DNA of 64,000 bases from contig NC_133180.1 in NCBI RefSeq assembly GCF_049306965.1, positions 23,537,001 to 23,601,000 on the forward strand, written 5' to 3'. The notes below the pieces were generated by a model that saw only the letters and a list, made by a program, of their open reading frames with translations, did not search any database and was not told the origin of the DNA. The DNA comes from Danio rerio. Its lineage: Eukaryota; Chordata; Actinopteri; Cypriniformes; Danionidae. A program made the translations under genes and the position numbers. This document shows positions 1 through 12,700 of this stretch, piece after piece (position 1 is the first letter of the stretch; the number at the start of each line of letters is the position of its first letter).

Positions 1-965
1 CTTTGGAATTTGAAATATGTAAATATATTGCTAATATAGAAATGTATAGCTAATATATTTGAACATATATGATTATATTGAAATTCCAATGGTCGACAAA
101 AAAAATGTAACTTTTTTTTTGCAATATTTCAAAATATATGTTATATACAGTTATGTCCACAAATATTGGGACATCAACACAATTCTGACATTTTGACTAT
201 ACACCAACTCAATGGATTTGAACTGCAGACTGTCAGCTTTAATTTGAGGGTATTTACATTTAAATCAGGTGAATGGTGTTGTTTTCTGTGGTCTTCCAGG
301 ATTTTTGGTGTTGTTTTGGCCACACCTAATGCTTCTGCTATCTCTCTGATGGGTAAGTTTTGATTTTCAGCCTAATGATGGCTTGCTTGACTGATAGTGA
401 CAGCTCTTTGGATCCCATCTAGAGAGTTGACAGTAACAGATTCCAAGTGCAAATTCCACACTTAAAATGAACTCTGGACCTTTTATCTGCTCATTGTAAT
501 TGGGATAATGAGGGAATAACACACCTGGCCATTGAACAGCTAAGAAGCCAATCGTCCAATTATTTTTGATCTCTTAACTAGTGGCAGGCACATATGAAAA
601 CTGTTGTAATTCCCACAGCGTTCACCTGATTGGCAGTTAAAGCATGTCTTGTTTGTTTTATTTCAAATCCATGTGTTAGTGTACAGAGCCAAAAATGTTA
701 GAATTGTGTCGATGTCCAAATATTTATGGACCTAACTTTATAAATATTAGACATGTTTGCAACATATATTTCAAAAACTTGAAAAATAGCACATTTATTC
801 ACATTTTTTTCAATCATTGGAATTTGAAATATGTACAAAAATGGCTAATATAGAAATGTACAGCTAATATATTTAAACATCTGAATATAAAGAAAGTCCA
901 ATGGTTGACAAAAAAGAAACATTTTTGCTATATTTCAAAATATTTGTTACATATATTATATATTT
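1..965. repeat. AT-rich direct repeat pair (4-147 and 819-965)
   Basis: GGAATTTGAAATATGTA at 5 recurs at 819, and both copies continue with CTAATATAGAAATGTA, AGCTAATATATTT and a T-rich end (AATGGTCGACAAAAAA versus AATGGTTGACAAAAAA). The copies are about 145 bp, roughly 85% alike by eye, and flank a Tc1-type fossil. The family is unknown to me. Confidence 0.6.
148..739 (-). mobile_element. Internally deleted Tc1/mariner-type element
   Basis: Imperfect terminal inverted repeats of about 45 bp: GTTATGTCCACAAATATTGG at 150 and the reverse complement of TTATGGACCTAAC at the right end. Flanks are TA. Near 300-365 the minus strand reads LPIREIAEALGVAKTTPKIL, a Tc1-transposase helix-turn-helix; the catalytic part is missing, leaving about 590 bp. 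Confidence 0.75.
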
Positions 966-2507
966 TATGTATGTGAAATCCAAATATGAACTTGTATGTT
1001 ATATATGTTATTTACATGAATCGCTTTTATGTCAGAAACAGATATAATCAGTTTTTTCCCAGTAGACTTTTCAAAATAAGCATAAATAAATCCAAAAGTT
1101 GCAATTTAAGCCAATCAGATGCAGTTCAAGTGTTCGCCATTTTACAGTGTGCATTGTTCCTTAAACAAAATCTTCTTCGTCCCTTCATCACATTTATTAC
1201 CCATTTGAGATGTTTCTATTATCATTTTCCCAGCCAGGCTCAAACATTTACCCTCAAATGTCTCTTGAGTTAAAGGTTTGATTGTTTTGCAGACGTCCAT
1301 GTTTTTTCACAGTGTTGTTTGCACATGCGGATGTTTGTGTCTTTGCTCTTTCTGTTCACTGATTGGGTGGCGAGTGGTAGATGAGAACTATGACTCTCAC
1401 TTTTTTCTCTTATGGTCCTGTGAATCTCTGCTCTGGTTTTGGAGACTGCACTTTATTCTCTTTCCCGTCTTTATGTCTTTTACTCTCTGGCCTGGATTTA
1501 TACCCCAAAAGTGTCTGTTCTGATGAGGTTTTAGGCCTCATGGGTTTGTGTGAGTGTGTGTGTTGTGAGTGTATGTATGTGTTGTTGCGTGTTACCTGAT
1601 CAGGTGACATCACTCTTGCCATGGGTGGCGAGAGCGTCAATGCATTTATATTGTACCAGGTGAGAGATGGAAAACGATACCTGGCATAAAACAGCCATCT
1701 CTGCTTATACTCCGCAGAAAACACATGGAAGATGTTGTAATATAAGACATACAAAAAATGTTTAGAAAATTATAGTTGTTTATTTTATAAGATGTCAAAT
1801 AGATTTAAATAAATTTATATACAGTGTATGATCTGAAAGAAAAAAAGAGGTATTTTGTAACAGATTAATTATTGAAGTGTCTTACTTTGGGGGGACGTAA
1901 AGCTTTCTGTTTGTCAGTTCAGCGAGTTGATGTTGCACAGTCCATTATGTATGGCTTGTTTGTCCTTCTTCTACTCTTCTTTGTACATATACCATCACAA
2001 CAAGCTTTAACATATTGTTAATAATGTTTTAAAAGAAATTAATAATAAAAAAGTTTACATTCTGAAACTGTTTGGATGCTTTATGTTAGTGGCCCGGGGT
2101 TATTTTTACTTCAGTTCAGGCCTATGGTGGAGTTTTTAGTATGAGTTAAACACAAAGTAAACACCACAGCATTTCTTAATATTGTTGCTGACCATCTCAA
2201 TCTGTTTACCACCACAGTGTAGCTATCTTGTAAAGGCTTTTTTCATGGTCCTGTCATCTTAATATTGATGAAATCTCTAAAGAATGTTTCCAGCACCTTG
2301 TTGAATCAGTTCCATATAACATTAAGGCAGATTTGAAAACAAAAAGGGCCACTTGGTGTCAGCAAGGTGTACTTAAAAATACACATGAATCTGAAAACCA
2401 GTTATAATTCAGTAACAAATAGAGTTTTCTATGGCTGGACATCATCATATAACTGTTTTGGTTTTGTATATGTAATGGATACCGTATCGACTGCTGTTGT
2501 CACAGTT
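966..2507. other. Intergenic stretch without recognised gene
   Basis: AT-rich DNA. Short open frames on both strands (for example 1278-1523 plus and 1410-1754 minus) lack recognisable motifs, consistent codon use or splice context. A GT-rich microsatellite-like run lies at about 1548-1580. Nothing further is seen. Confidence 0.5.
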
Positions 2508-2515
2508 AGAAATAC

Positions 2516-2769
2516 AGTTCACCCAAAAATGTATCATTTACTTGCCTCTCACTTGTGCCAAACCAGTTTGGCTTTGTCTTGTTGAACACAAAAGATTATA
2601 TTTTGAAGAAACCTGTAACCACTGACTTCAAAGTAGTTCAATGGTTACAGATTTTTGCTTTCTTCAAATATATTTTGTGTTCAAAGGAATACAGAAACTC
2701 AAAGGTTTGTAACCAACTGAGGGTGAATAAATAGTGAGAGAATTTTCATTTTAGATGAACTTTCCCTTT
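2516..2769. mobile_element. Palindromic non-autonomous DNA element (GTTCACCCAAAAAT family)
   Basis: Begins GTTCACCCAAAAATG and ends with a diverged inverse (ATTTTAGATGAACTTTCCC). Internally GTTGAACACAAAAGAT is mirrored by ATTTTGTGTTCAAAG, and ATGG around 2640 is near the symmetry axis. This is a very common fish interspersed palindrome. Confidence 0.7.
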
Positions 2770-2784
2770 ATGATACACAATAAA

Positions 2785-3030
2785 ACATGTACAGACCATT
2801 TCAATATGGTAATGTTATGGGCCCTTAAACATTTCCTGCTAATCATACTATATCATAACTGCAACGAGGCAGTTCAGTCATATTTTCATGTTAAAACAGC
2901 TATCATAACCATATTTATCAATATGTGGACCTTTTTGGATTCTCTGAAGCTATAGAAATTAAACATGTTAAATAAGAAAAAATATTAGGACCATTGTTAT
3001 TGTTTCCAATCCTCAAACTGGAATTTGTAC
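2785..3030. repeat. Unnamed interspersed repeat, copy 1
   Basis: Shares long blocks with 12700-12940, for example TTATCAATATGTGGAC, TTTTTGGATTCTC and GGACCATTGTTATT, in the same orientation. Termini and family were not resolved. Confidence 0.6.
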
Positions 3031-3099
3031 ATATGTAGTGGTAAAAAATACGATCTTAATTCCTCATAAAGTGGCAAAAGATTGACTGAACCAGAAAAA

Positions 3100-3478
3100 G
3101 AAAAAAGCTATAAATTTTACCTGATTTTTATCTGAATTTTGTTACTCCACTTTTTTCTATCGTAATGCACTTTGGGACCCCAAACTAAATCAAAACACCA
3201 AAATGAAACACCCGAGAGAGCATCACCGAGAGCGTCGCTGCTGTGTCCTCCACGCCTGTAAGCGGCGGTGCGGTTTACCCTCAGTTTCATGACGCCCATC
3301 CAGGAAGAAGAAACACGAAATCACCGCGCGCTTGGAGTTTGTTTACAGTCCGTCAGATTCGAGCTGATTTACAGGCGGCAGTATATTATGTCATAAGCTG
3401 TAAAAATGCAGAAACCTATTATACTTCAAAATACCAAAGAATAACACGGTGATGCATTCAGAAAGGCAAGCTAAATGG
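3100..3478 (+). promoter_or_regulatory. radx: radx promoter / candidate 5' exon
   Basis: A locally GC- and CpG-richer segment (about 3200-3340) lies in otherwise AT-rich DNA just upstream of radx. A good donor (ATGG|GTAAGT) occurs at 3478/3479, and an acceptor (TTCTAG) ends at 3753, right before the main ATG at 3756. If these are used, an ATG at 3475 splices in frame and gives MVMAG instead of MAG. The transcription start cannot be placed from sequence. Confidence 0.5.
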
Positions 3479-3755
3479 GTAAGTTACGTACACAATTAAC
3501 ATTACTCTTTAAACACCAACTATTAACGTTAAAGGGAATTTCATGTTTCAGTATGTTGCCATGTAACGTTAACGTTACGTTAGGGTTTGGGTCTTTGTTG
3601 CAATTAAATCTGCTCTATTACGTTACATTATTGTTACAACGATTTCCATTTTCCGTTATAGGTTCGGTTCCTATGTGTTTGTTAACTTTGCTTGTAGTAA
3701 TAATAAAGTAAGGTTTGAGTCTGAACTGTAATCGTAACGTTATCTGGTTCTAGTG

Positions 3756-6700
3756 ATGGCGGGTGTCGGTGGTAGCGGGTCCGGTTCTGCCCTCCAGGAG
3801 GTGTTTGATCAGCTGCGGTCGGCACACACTCTTTCTTTGACCCTCAGCAGTCCGCTCTGCCTGGCTGTGGTCTCTCTGGACCGGTATCTGAGCTTTCAAC
3901 ATCCCGCAGCCCAGAGCTACAGTTACGACCTGACGCTCACCGACGGCCGCTGGCGGATAAAGTGTCAACTGGCGGACGGTCTGAGCCGGTGGGTCCGGAC
4001 GGGCTCTCTGCGCTGCGGTGCGGGGCTCCTGGTGTCTCAACTTTCCCTGGTCCACGACGAGACCAGACTACATCACAGTTACGTGAGGATAGACGACATT
4101 CACAGCGTCGTGGAGCTTCCTGAGAGGTTTCTGAGCATTAAAGATGTGGAGAGTGTCCCGCTGTGGTCCCAGGACAACGTGACCTGGGCCGATGGACCGC
4201 TGCAGATGAGCAGGAGGTATTATTTGCCCCTGTGGATAAATGACGACCCTTATGGAAAAGTATGGATTCCCAACAGCCCACCACCAGACGTGGTTATTGA
4301 TGGTATGAGCTAAACCATGTTCATTTAGTGATGCTCAAACTAACCTAATATCAAATTAATATGAATATAAATAATTTATGCCAACAAGAGTCGGTAATTG
4401 TGTGAATGTATTTGCAGGAAAGGTACAGCTTAAAATAGAAGTATTCTCTTTTAATTTGTTATAAAATAAAATAGTTTAGTTGATGGCAAAACTGCAGCCG
4501 TTACTTTACTCTTTAAGTATCTTCAGAATTTGTTACAAAAATATTTGGCACCAAATACTGACAATAAAAATAATCATTGTTTTTAATTGAGTGTTAATAA
4601 TGCTGTAGACCACTAAGTCAGCATAGAATGATTTGAACCACCAATTGAAATGAACCACTAACTTATCTAGCATATGTTTTACACAGCAGTTGCCCTTCCA
4701 GCCGCAACCCAGTACAGTGAAACACCCATTCACACACATACACTACGGCCAATTTAGTTTATTCAATTCACCTACATCGCATATCTTTGGACTGTGGGGG
4801 AAACCAGCACAGCTGGAGGAAACCCATGCGACACGGGTAGACCATGCAAGTCCACACAGAAACACCTATTGACCAGCGACCTTGCTGTGAGGCGACAGTG
4901 CTACTCACTGAGCCATCATGTTGCCCAAAAACTGATTATTTCACTTCATAATACCTTAATATACCGTCAAGAGTCATGAGCATTAATTTTGTTTCTCTGG
5001 GTTTTTTTTTTTTTTTTTTTCTCTAAAACTTTTGATAGCCGCTGACTTGCATTTTATGAATTACCCCTGTAAAAAAAGTAATCTTGCAAGGCTTGTTTGT
5101 TAGCGAATTAATATAATGGTGAACTATCAAAAATGTGGTAGGTAGAGTATTATAAACATGGAAATTTCTCTTGAACACAGCTGGAATGTTGTTCACTTGC
5201 TGAATAAGAGTAGTGTGTCTTTCATTTACGGCCATTTAATGTTGTTATCCTTCTGTTTGTATCAGTGTCTAGAATCACTCTTCTTGCGAATCTGGAGGCA
5301 TTTTTTCCCACCCCTAGACCACCTCTCCCAATATTGGTCCGAATCCTGCACAGGTCCAGAATCAGATACTATGGAAAACCAGGACAAAACATTGACTTCC
5401 CATTTCAGGTGTGTGTGAGGTCATTTATTGCTCACAGCCTTCGTTTCCATCTGTGGCTCTTCTCCATGTGTTTGACTTGCAGGTGTACTGTGAGGTGGCT
5501 GATCAAAGCGGCGTCATGTCCATGGTTGTGTGGAATGAACTTTGTTTGGAGTGGTTCAACAGGCTGACGGTTGGCTCAGTTCTGTATCTGCAGCAGTATT
5601 CGCTGAAACCAAGATATCAGCACCGCTCCAGACCACAGATCCACTCGCTCTCTCTTATGACTTTCCACTCCATCGGTATGGGCTACATTGTAAAGCTAGC
5701 TTTTTTTTATCCAGCTGAATTTGATTATGCTGTTCAATACTGGACGTCTTGGTGATGTAGAGTTATTTCAGATCATTGTTTATGGTGGTTCTGTATGTTG
5801 TAGAGATCTGTCTGAATCCTCGAAGTCCTGCATCTGTAGTGACAGTGATTCCACCTAAAAGTGTTCGGCCTCAGTGGGGTCTGCCTGAAGTTCCTTACAA
5901 CTTTGCCACACGGTATGCATAATCACTACTAACAAACATGTTTCTTTAATTCTTTGGTTTTAATGTACTGGCTTTAAAAACATAAAGTTCTGAGAAAATC
6001 TATCAAATTTGTTTGTTGCAGTTGAAAGGTTTGGGATCAAGATGGTTTGAAATTGTCTGTATTTTTATTTTCTGAAAAAAACACACTTTTGTTTAGAAAA
6101 TGTAAGGCTTGAAGCTTACACTGCTATTCTGAACCAATAGTTGGAAACAGAAAGCCGTTGATTAAGGATGGCATGTTTAAATCAATTATTTATCTGACTC
6201 CATTGTCATTAATCTGACTCCGTTAAAGTTGTTATCATTGATAAAAAGAAAGTCTCAACGAAAAGAATCTCAACGCCTTAAAGCAAGCAATTTTGTGTAT
6301 TAAGTTACATGTTTACAGACAGTAGAATGAAACAAACTAACATACTGTATAGGGAAACTTGGCTGTAACATATGAACCGCTCTGTAACAAAGTCTGTAAA
6401 ACTGCCTTTGTTAGCATATACGGCTACACACCGGTGTTGGGGAAGCAGAGTAAAAGCCATTCTCCCAGATCAACAGTTACCTTTCCTCCTTTAACCCTGA
6501 GCAAAGCATTTTCAAACATGAGTGAAATACCAACCCCCAAAACCAGCTGAAAGCAAAGTTGAGGAGATAAAGTGGGGGAGAAGTGCATTAACATAATCCT
6601 CAGGCCATGACTCAACAATAGTAAACAGATTGTAAATTGAAATACATAAATGTCTGGTTATTTTTATTAATGCCATGCTGAAGTCATAAATGACGCCTAA

Positions 6701-9700
6701 CATGACAGTTATATGAAAGAAGATCATGATCAGATGAATTGTGAAAAAACACATGGTTACTGTATGCCAATGGCAGAGATGTATATTGCACATGCGAGAT
6801 GCACAAATTAGTATTTTTTGTCAATATTAAGAATTTTTTCAACAAACAAGCATATGTTTTACATTTATAATGGTGTTCGTGTTTTACTGTCGTGCTTATT
6901 AAAAAAACGTAAAAAACTCTACATTTATAATAATAATAACTATACTAGTCCCACATCATACTTTCACAACTGTCATTCAATGACACTTGAATACCCTGTC
7001 GGAAAAGTCTAGTCTAGTGGATGGGAATGAGCTTTTTACAGTGTCTGGTTGGTTATGAAGTTTATTTTGTTATCGTGTGATTAAATAGATGAATATGGCC
7101 ACAATGTAAATTCTCAGTAGAGTTACAAGGTTAATGCCATATTATATTATTATAATAACATGATATTGTTGCCTTTTGTGATTTCCTGAATATTTAAAAC
7201 AAAAAAAATGCAACTGGAATAACTACAGCTGTTATCATTATCAACATTGTGTGCAGGTGTTGTAGTGGTGTCCAATTTCTTAGGGGTAAATTTTGAAGCC
7301 CTTCCCCTTCACACTCTGTTTCAAGGACCAAGGGGTAAAAAATGGAATTGGAATTGGGCCTTAACATTGATCAAAAGGCACAGTAAAGACATTTATAATG
7401 TAACAAAAAATGTGCTCTAAATATAAACAAGAGTTTCCAAAAAAAAGCTATTTTTAACATTAATAATAACAAGAAATGTTCTTCAGGACCAAATCAGCAT
7501 ATTCGATTGATTTCTGAAGGATTGTGTAATACTGAAGACTGCAGCACTGATACTGAAAATACAGCATTTTCATTACAAGATAAATAATACATCAAATAAA
7601 TATATAAATACAAAACTTGAAAAATGTAAATTCCAAATTTTGAAGCTGTGGCATCAGCCTTTATTTACACCAATGCATAATAATTGAATAATGATTTAAA
7701 TTATAAATGATGTTAAGTTTTGAATTTCTGTATTTGTGGCATTATAGGCTATAGAAGTTTTCCCTGTTTTATTTAGCTGTTTTTGTGTTACTTAATATAC
7801 TGTAAATACTATTTACTGTCAAGGCAGACAACAAATTTCCACATCATGGATGTTGAAGTCTCTTAACTAAACTGTTGTTCTCTCTGTGATCAGGTCAGAG
7901 GTGAACTCAATGAACCAAGCCTGTGACATTATTGGACTTGTGACATACGTGGGCCGGGTTGAGCGACTCAGAAGCAAGGAAAAGAGCGGTACAGCTTTTT
8001 TTACCTAATAGCTGATTCTCTCAGTTCTTGCTATTACAGGCTTCATTATACTGATGTCTCTTTAACAGGGTGTCTGTAGGGTCTTAAAGTATTAAAAGTT
8101 GATGCGTCAATTTAAAGAAATTTAAGGCCCTTAAAAAGTATTCAAAAGTCTTAAATGCTATTTTAAAAGGTATAACATTTTGTTTCATTATTCTAAAGTT
8201 TGCCTGAATTTAATCTGCGAATATTTGGAAGCTGTGTAGTTTATGAAGTCAATAAAATCCTGCTAGATTTGACTATCCAGCTATGTCCAGCTTAAACTAG
8301 GTTAGTCAAGCTGGTTTCAGCTGTTTATTTCCCAGCCTGACCAGCTAAGACCAGGCTGGAAATGGACAAAACCCATCTGAAACCAGGCTGCTTGGCCAGC
8401 TAAAACCAGGCTAGGCTGGTTTAAGCTGTTTGATTTTTCAGCCTAGGCTGGTTTTAGCTGGTGACGTTTTAACTTGCAGTATATAAACTAAATACTGATT
8501 GTAAGAAACCACTCTTAAACGAAAACATTATTCATATACTGAATAAAAAATTTGCCAGTGTTACTGGTTAAAACATAAGTGGTGATGAGGCCTTAAAAGT
8601 GTATGAAAAGAGTCTTAAAAAAGGTATTGAATTTCACTCTCTGATTCCTCTATATACCCTGTTAAATCAAATCATGAAATCTGCATGTTTGTGTGTGTGC
8701 CTGTCAGGACCTGAGAAGTTCTGGGCATATCGTTGGGTGCACGCAGTGGACGGTTCAAGCGATTCTCCCTTTATACTGGAGATCTTCTCCTCATCCCAGC
8801 CAGAGATCTTCAACAACATCTGCCCCAGTAATACATCAGTTTATGAACACAAACACTACGAGTTTCAAATTTTAAACGACTTCATCTGAATTTATCTCCC
8901 ATCTTGCACAGTGACATATTTGGTGTGCACTCAGATGAGAGTCTGTCAGACGGGCAGTTCCGTGTATCTGACCAGTAGCACAGAGACACAGCTCTTCATT
9001 ACAGGTAAGTTTCAGACAGCCAGTTCGATCACATACTGTATTCATTATCAGCTCAGGTGTTTCATTTTCTGTGTTTGCACTTTTATCAGGGTGTCATAAA
9101 AAGCAGCCCTACGTCAATGAGCCAAAAGTTAAAGCGTTCATCCAGTGGACGAAGACACTGAAGGACAGCGTTGTGTTGCGGAGGACAGCGGTTGGAGGAC
9201 ATTACTGCTACCCTCCATCCCCTCCCACATTTACACCAACCACCAGTAAGATTTGAAAGTTTGCACCTGATATTAACATGCATTTTTTTCTGATCCAATC
9301 AGAATGCATTATTGCTTCTACTTGGTGTTAACATGTGCTTCTTAACATTTGGCATTAAAGCCGCATTATGTAAGATATTTTTATTAAAATATTCAAAAAC
9401 CACTAGAACGGTGTCATATATTTTGCCGACTTAATGTGCTTGCAATATCCCAAACAAAGAATGTTCAAATGCAGAGAAATAGGCAATTTAACTAGTGACA
9501 TAGACTGTGTCCTGTGTCACCATCCTAATGATGTCATACACCTGGGTAATATCATTTTATAAATATCATATTGCTTATAGAGTACCTCATTATTTAGAAT
9601 GCTATCACATTTTTCTTCAGTATTGTACAGCTCTATTCATAGTAGTGGGCTGAGATTATACAAGTTTTTTGTGGCTGTTTTAATGCATCAGTCATTTGCT

Positions 9701-12700
9701 TTGATTTCTTTATTGTGCACTAGTGAACATTTATCTTCCTAAATTACATTACAAAAAATAATCTAAATAATTGCATTTTTGACAACCTCTTGCGACTGGT
9801 CAAAATCAGACAAGCTCAAATAATTTTTGACCTGGTTTACACATGCATTTAAAATACCCTAAATTTTAGCCATCTTACAAATCTGGTCATTGCTTATTAT
9901 TTCGTAAGACATTTGATTTTCAATGTTTGAACTTCCAAAGGGTTCAAAATCAATCTTTAATCTTTAATTTCTAATTTAAAAAAAAAAAATTCTGATTTTT
10001 AAGAGCACTCATGTTGCTGACATAAAGTCTGCAGTAAGCAATATTGGGAAAAGTACTTCACAGTTACTTTCATTTGGTGAACGTAATGCATTACAATATT
10101 GATTTACTCCTAAAAAAGTTACTAGTTGTGTTACTTAGGTAATTTTTGTGGTAAGTAATGCATTATGTTAAGTTTGAGTTACTTTTGCATTCCTTTTTCT
10201 TACCTGATTAAGGCTTGATCTGTTTCAGAACCTGCAGGGGGGATTTTTATAGGTTTTTATAGCTATGCAATTAACAGTGCTCTATATAAAATGTAAAAAT
10301 TATAATCCATTATAATGTTATCGTCTGCAAATGTTGTAATCCCAGAGGTATGTATGCCCTATATACAGATAAATGAAAGTTTAAAGCAATGTGTTTGTTA
10401 CTTTTGTACTTTTTGAGAAAAGGTCATGTTATTACCTACCTGTACCTCATGTTACTAAATGACATTTTAGGTGAATTACTGCAACAAACCTTTAGTATGT
10501 GAAAAATGTTTATTACAGTATTTTCTACAAAAATTGTGAACTGTTTGTGTCAATTGAGATTCTGGGAAAAGCTGATATTCAAAAAGTTAAAGCCTATATG
10601 TAATTTCCAAAGGTTTCCAGAAACAGCACAGGCAAACAGTGAATATTAAACACCAAAACACTTTATTAAACTAATTTAAGCATTATGTATTTAAGTTTTG
10701 ATATTGTATAAATGCCATTTATTTAATGGGTCTCATAAATTTCTGTGGCAGACGAGTCAATAACTGCAGTTGTTGAGCTGAAGGGGGAGCTGGAGAGTCT
10801 GCAGTACAGAGAGCACAGGAGAGTGGCTGTACAGGGTTATGTGTCTGCAGTGCAGTATCACACCTGGCCACCACACACCAGACAACAACAGGTAAATATT
10901 GCTGAATCAGGCCACCTTCAAGACAGTCTGACATTTCCCTTTACCATTTTTAGAAGGAATCTAAACCTGCTGACAAAAATGACAAGAGCGCTGGTGTTCT
11001 CTTTCCAGCAGGAGGATGTTTCAGTAAGAGGAGATCGTGACAGCGAATCTGCCCTTCCTCACTCCAGCAGATATCAAAGAGAAACCGATTCAAGCTCGCT
11101 TGATTCTGACAGTACAGTCTCATCCAAACGCAGGAGAGTGTTGACAAACCCAAGGTAAGGCATCCACTGAAAGCAGCTCATGAAAGTTCATGCTTAAAAT
11201 ATTGTTAATTTTAAATTTTAAAACAGCTCTTTAAATTATTTGATCAAAGATTAGTTATGTTTTTTTAATACATTAATGCAATTTTATTGTATTTTTTTAC
11301 ATTTTGTTAATAATAACCGTTTGGTGGAACGTTGGACTCTCCAATAGTATCTGGATGCAGCCTTGATTTTTGCAAGCTGAAACTGGATTTTCAGCATCAT
11401 TACTTAGTTTTTTGGTGTTGTGATCCTTTAGAAATCAGTCTAATATTTATTGGTGATCAGGAAATTTTTTTAATTTTTTATGAATAATGAAATCCACTAT
11501 ACTGCTTTTTTATTATTATTTTTTTTAAGAAAATGTGAATATTTGTAAAAAAAAAAAATTACAGTTTAAATAGCTAAATAATTCTAGAGATATTGGTAAA
11601 TTAGTTTACTGGTTGTTGGTCATTTGAAATTCTTGAACGTCACCAAATATGTATATTTTCTTCTTTGTTTAGAGTGCATCGTCAGTATTTCACCAGATCC
11701 AAAATGCAGTCAAGCAGGTAATCTAAGCACATTACACTAAAGCAGGTCGCACATCAGGATACACACACCGGCGCCGCAAGTCGGCGGCGCCCGGCGACGG
11801 CTCAGGACGCAGTTCATTTTTCAGCCGCGCCACAGAGCGCCATCTGATTAGTTTCATGTTAAATATCATTCGAATGTGCGCGTCTGGTGTGCGATACTTT
11901 AATCTGTCATGTACGCGCCGTGTCGCGGCACCGAGCGGCGCTTCTGGTGTGCGACTTGCTTTAGTCTGACTTGCAGGATTGAAATAGACAGAACTTTGTT
12001 TTTATTCAGTTTCACATGTTGTTGTGTTTTTTCTACCCAAGAAATTTTTCAGAATGTTTTATGGTAAAGCCTATAACAGAAAATCTCCAGTCTCTATCAA
12101 ATACTTAAATCTAAATACTATTTTCAAGTTCTGCTCAGCTGAATTCTTAAATTACTGTGACTGAAATAGGATGAGGGACAAAAAGTTTGTTTGGGGTGTA
12201 TTCAATTCACAGTTGAAAACTGAAGCTGTATGTTAAATATTTATTGCATTCATAGAGACCTGTGATTCCTAATCCAGCTGTAAAAATTAAAGAAACTGAA
12301 TAATCCAGAAAGGTCTGGAATTCAGGATTTTAGGGGTCTTCGCCTAATTGAATGGAGATATGACTAGTCGTCACCTTAGAATTATTCTATCTGACATTTT
12401 TGTCAAAATTAAGTTATTGACATTCTTATTAAATTACAACTTATTTACATTATGGGATGTTTTTTTTATAAGTTGTTTAAATTTTAAGACTTTTTATTTA
12501 AAAAACAAATGTTACACACATACTGTTTGCTATTGATTGCAAAAACTTTAAAGCTCAAAATCTCAAAATCATTTAGAACGAAGATAGAACCTTATAATTC
12601 CAAGGTGAATATTCAACTGCAAACAGACTATGAAATGGGAATGAATGTTGTGTGTGTCTGTGCAAATGCAGTTTTGTGACCTTCAAATTTTCTGAAGCAC

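Noticed and set aside
3750-4055. 101-codon minus-strand frame over the radx start
   Set aside because: Antisense shadow of the GC-rich first coding exon.
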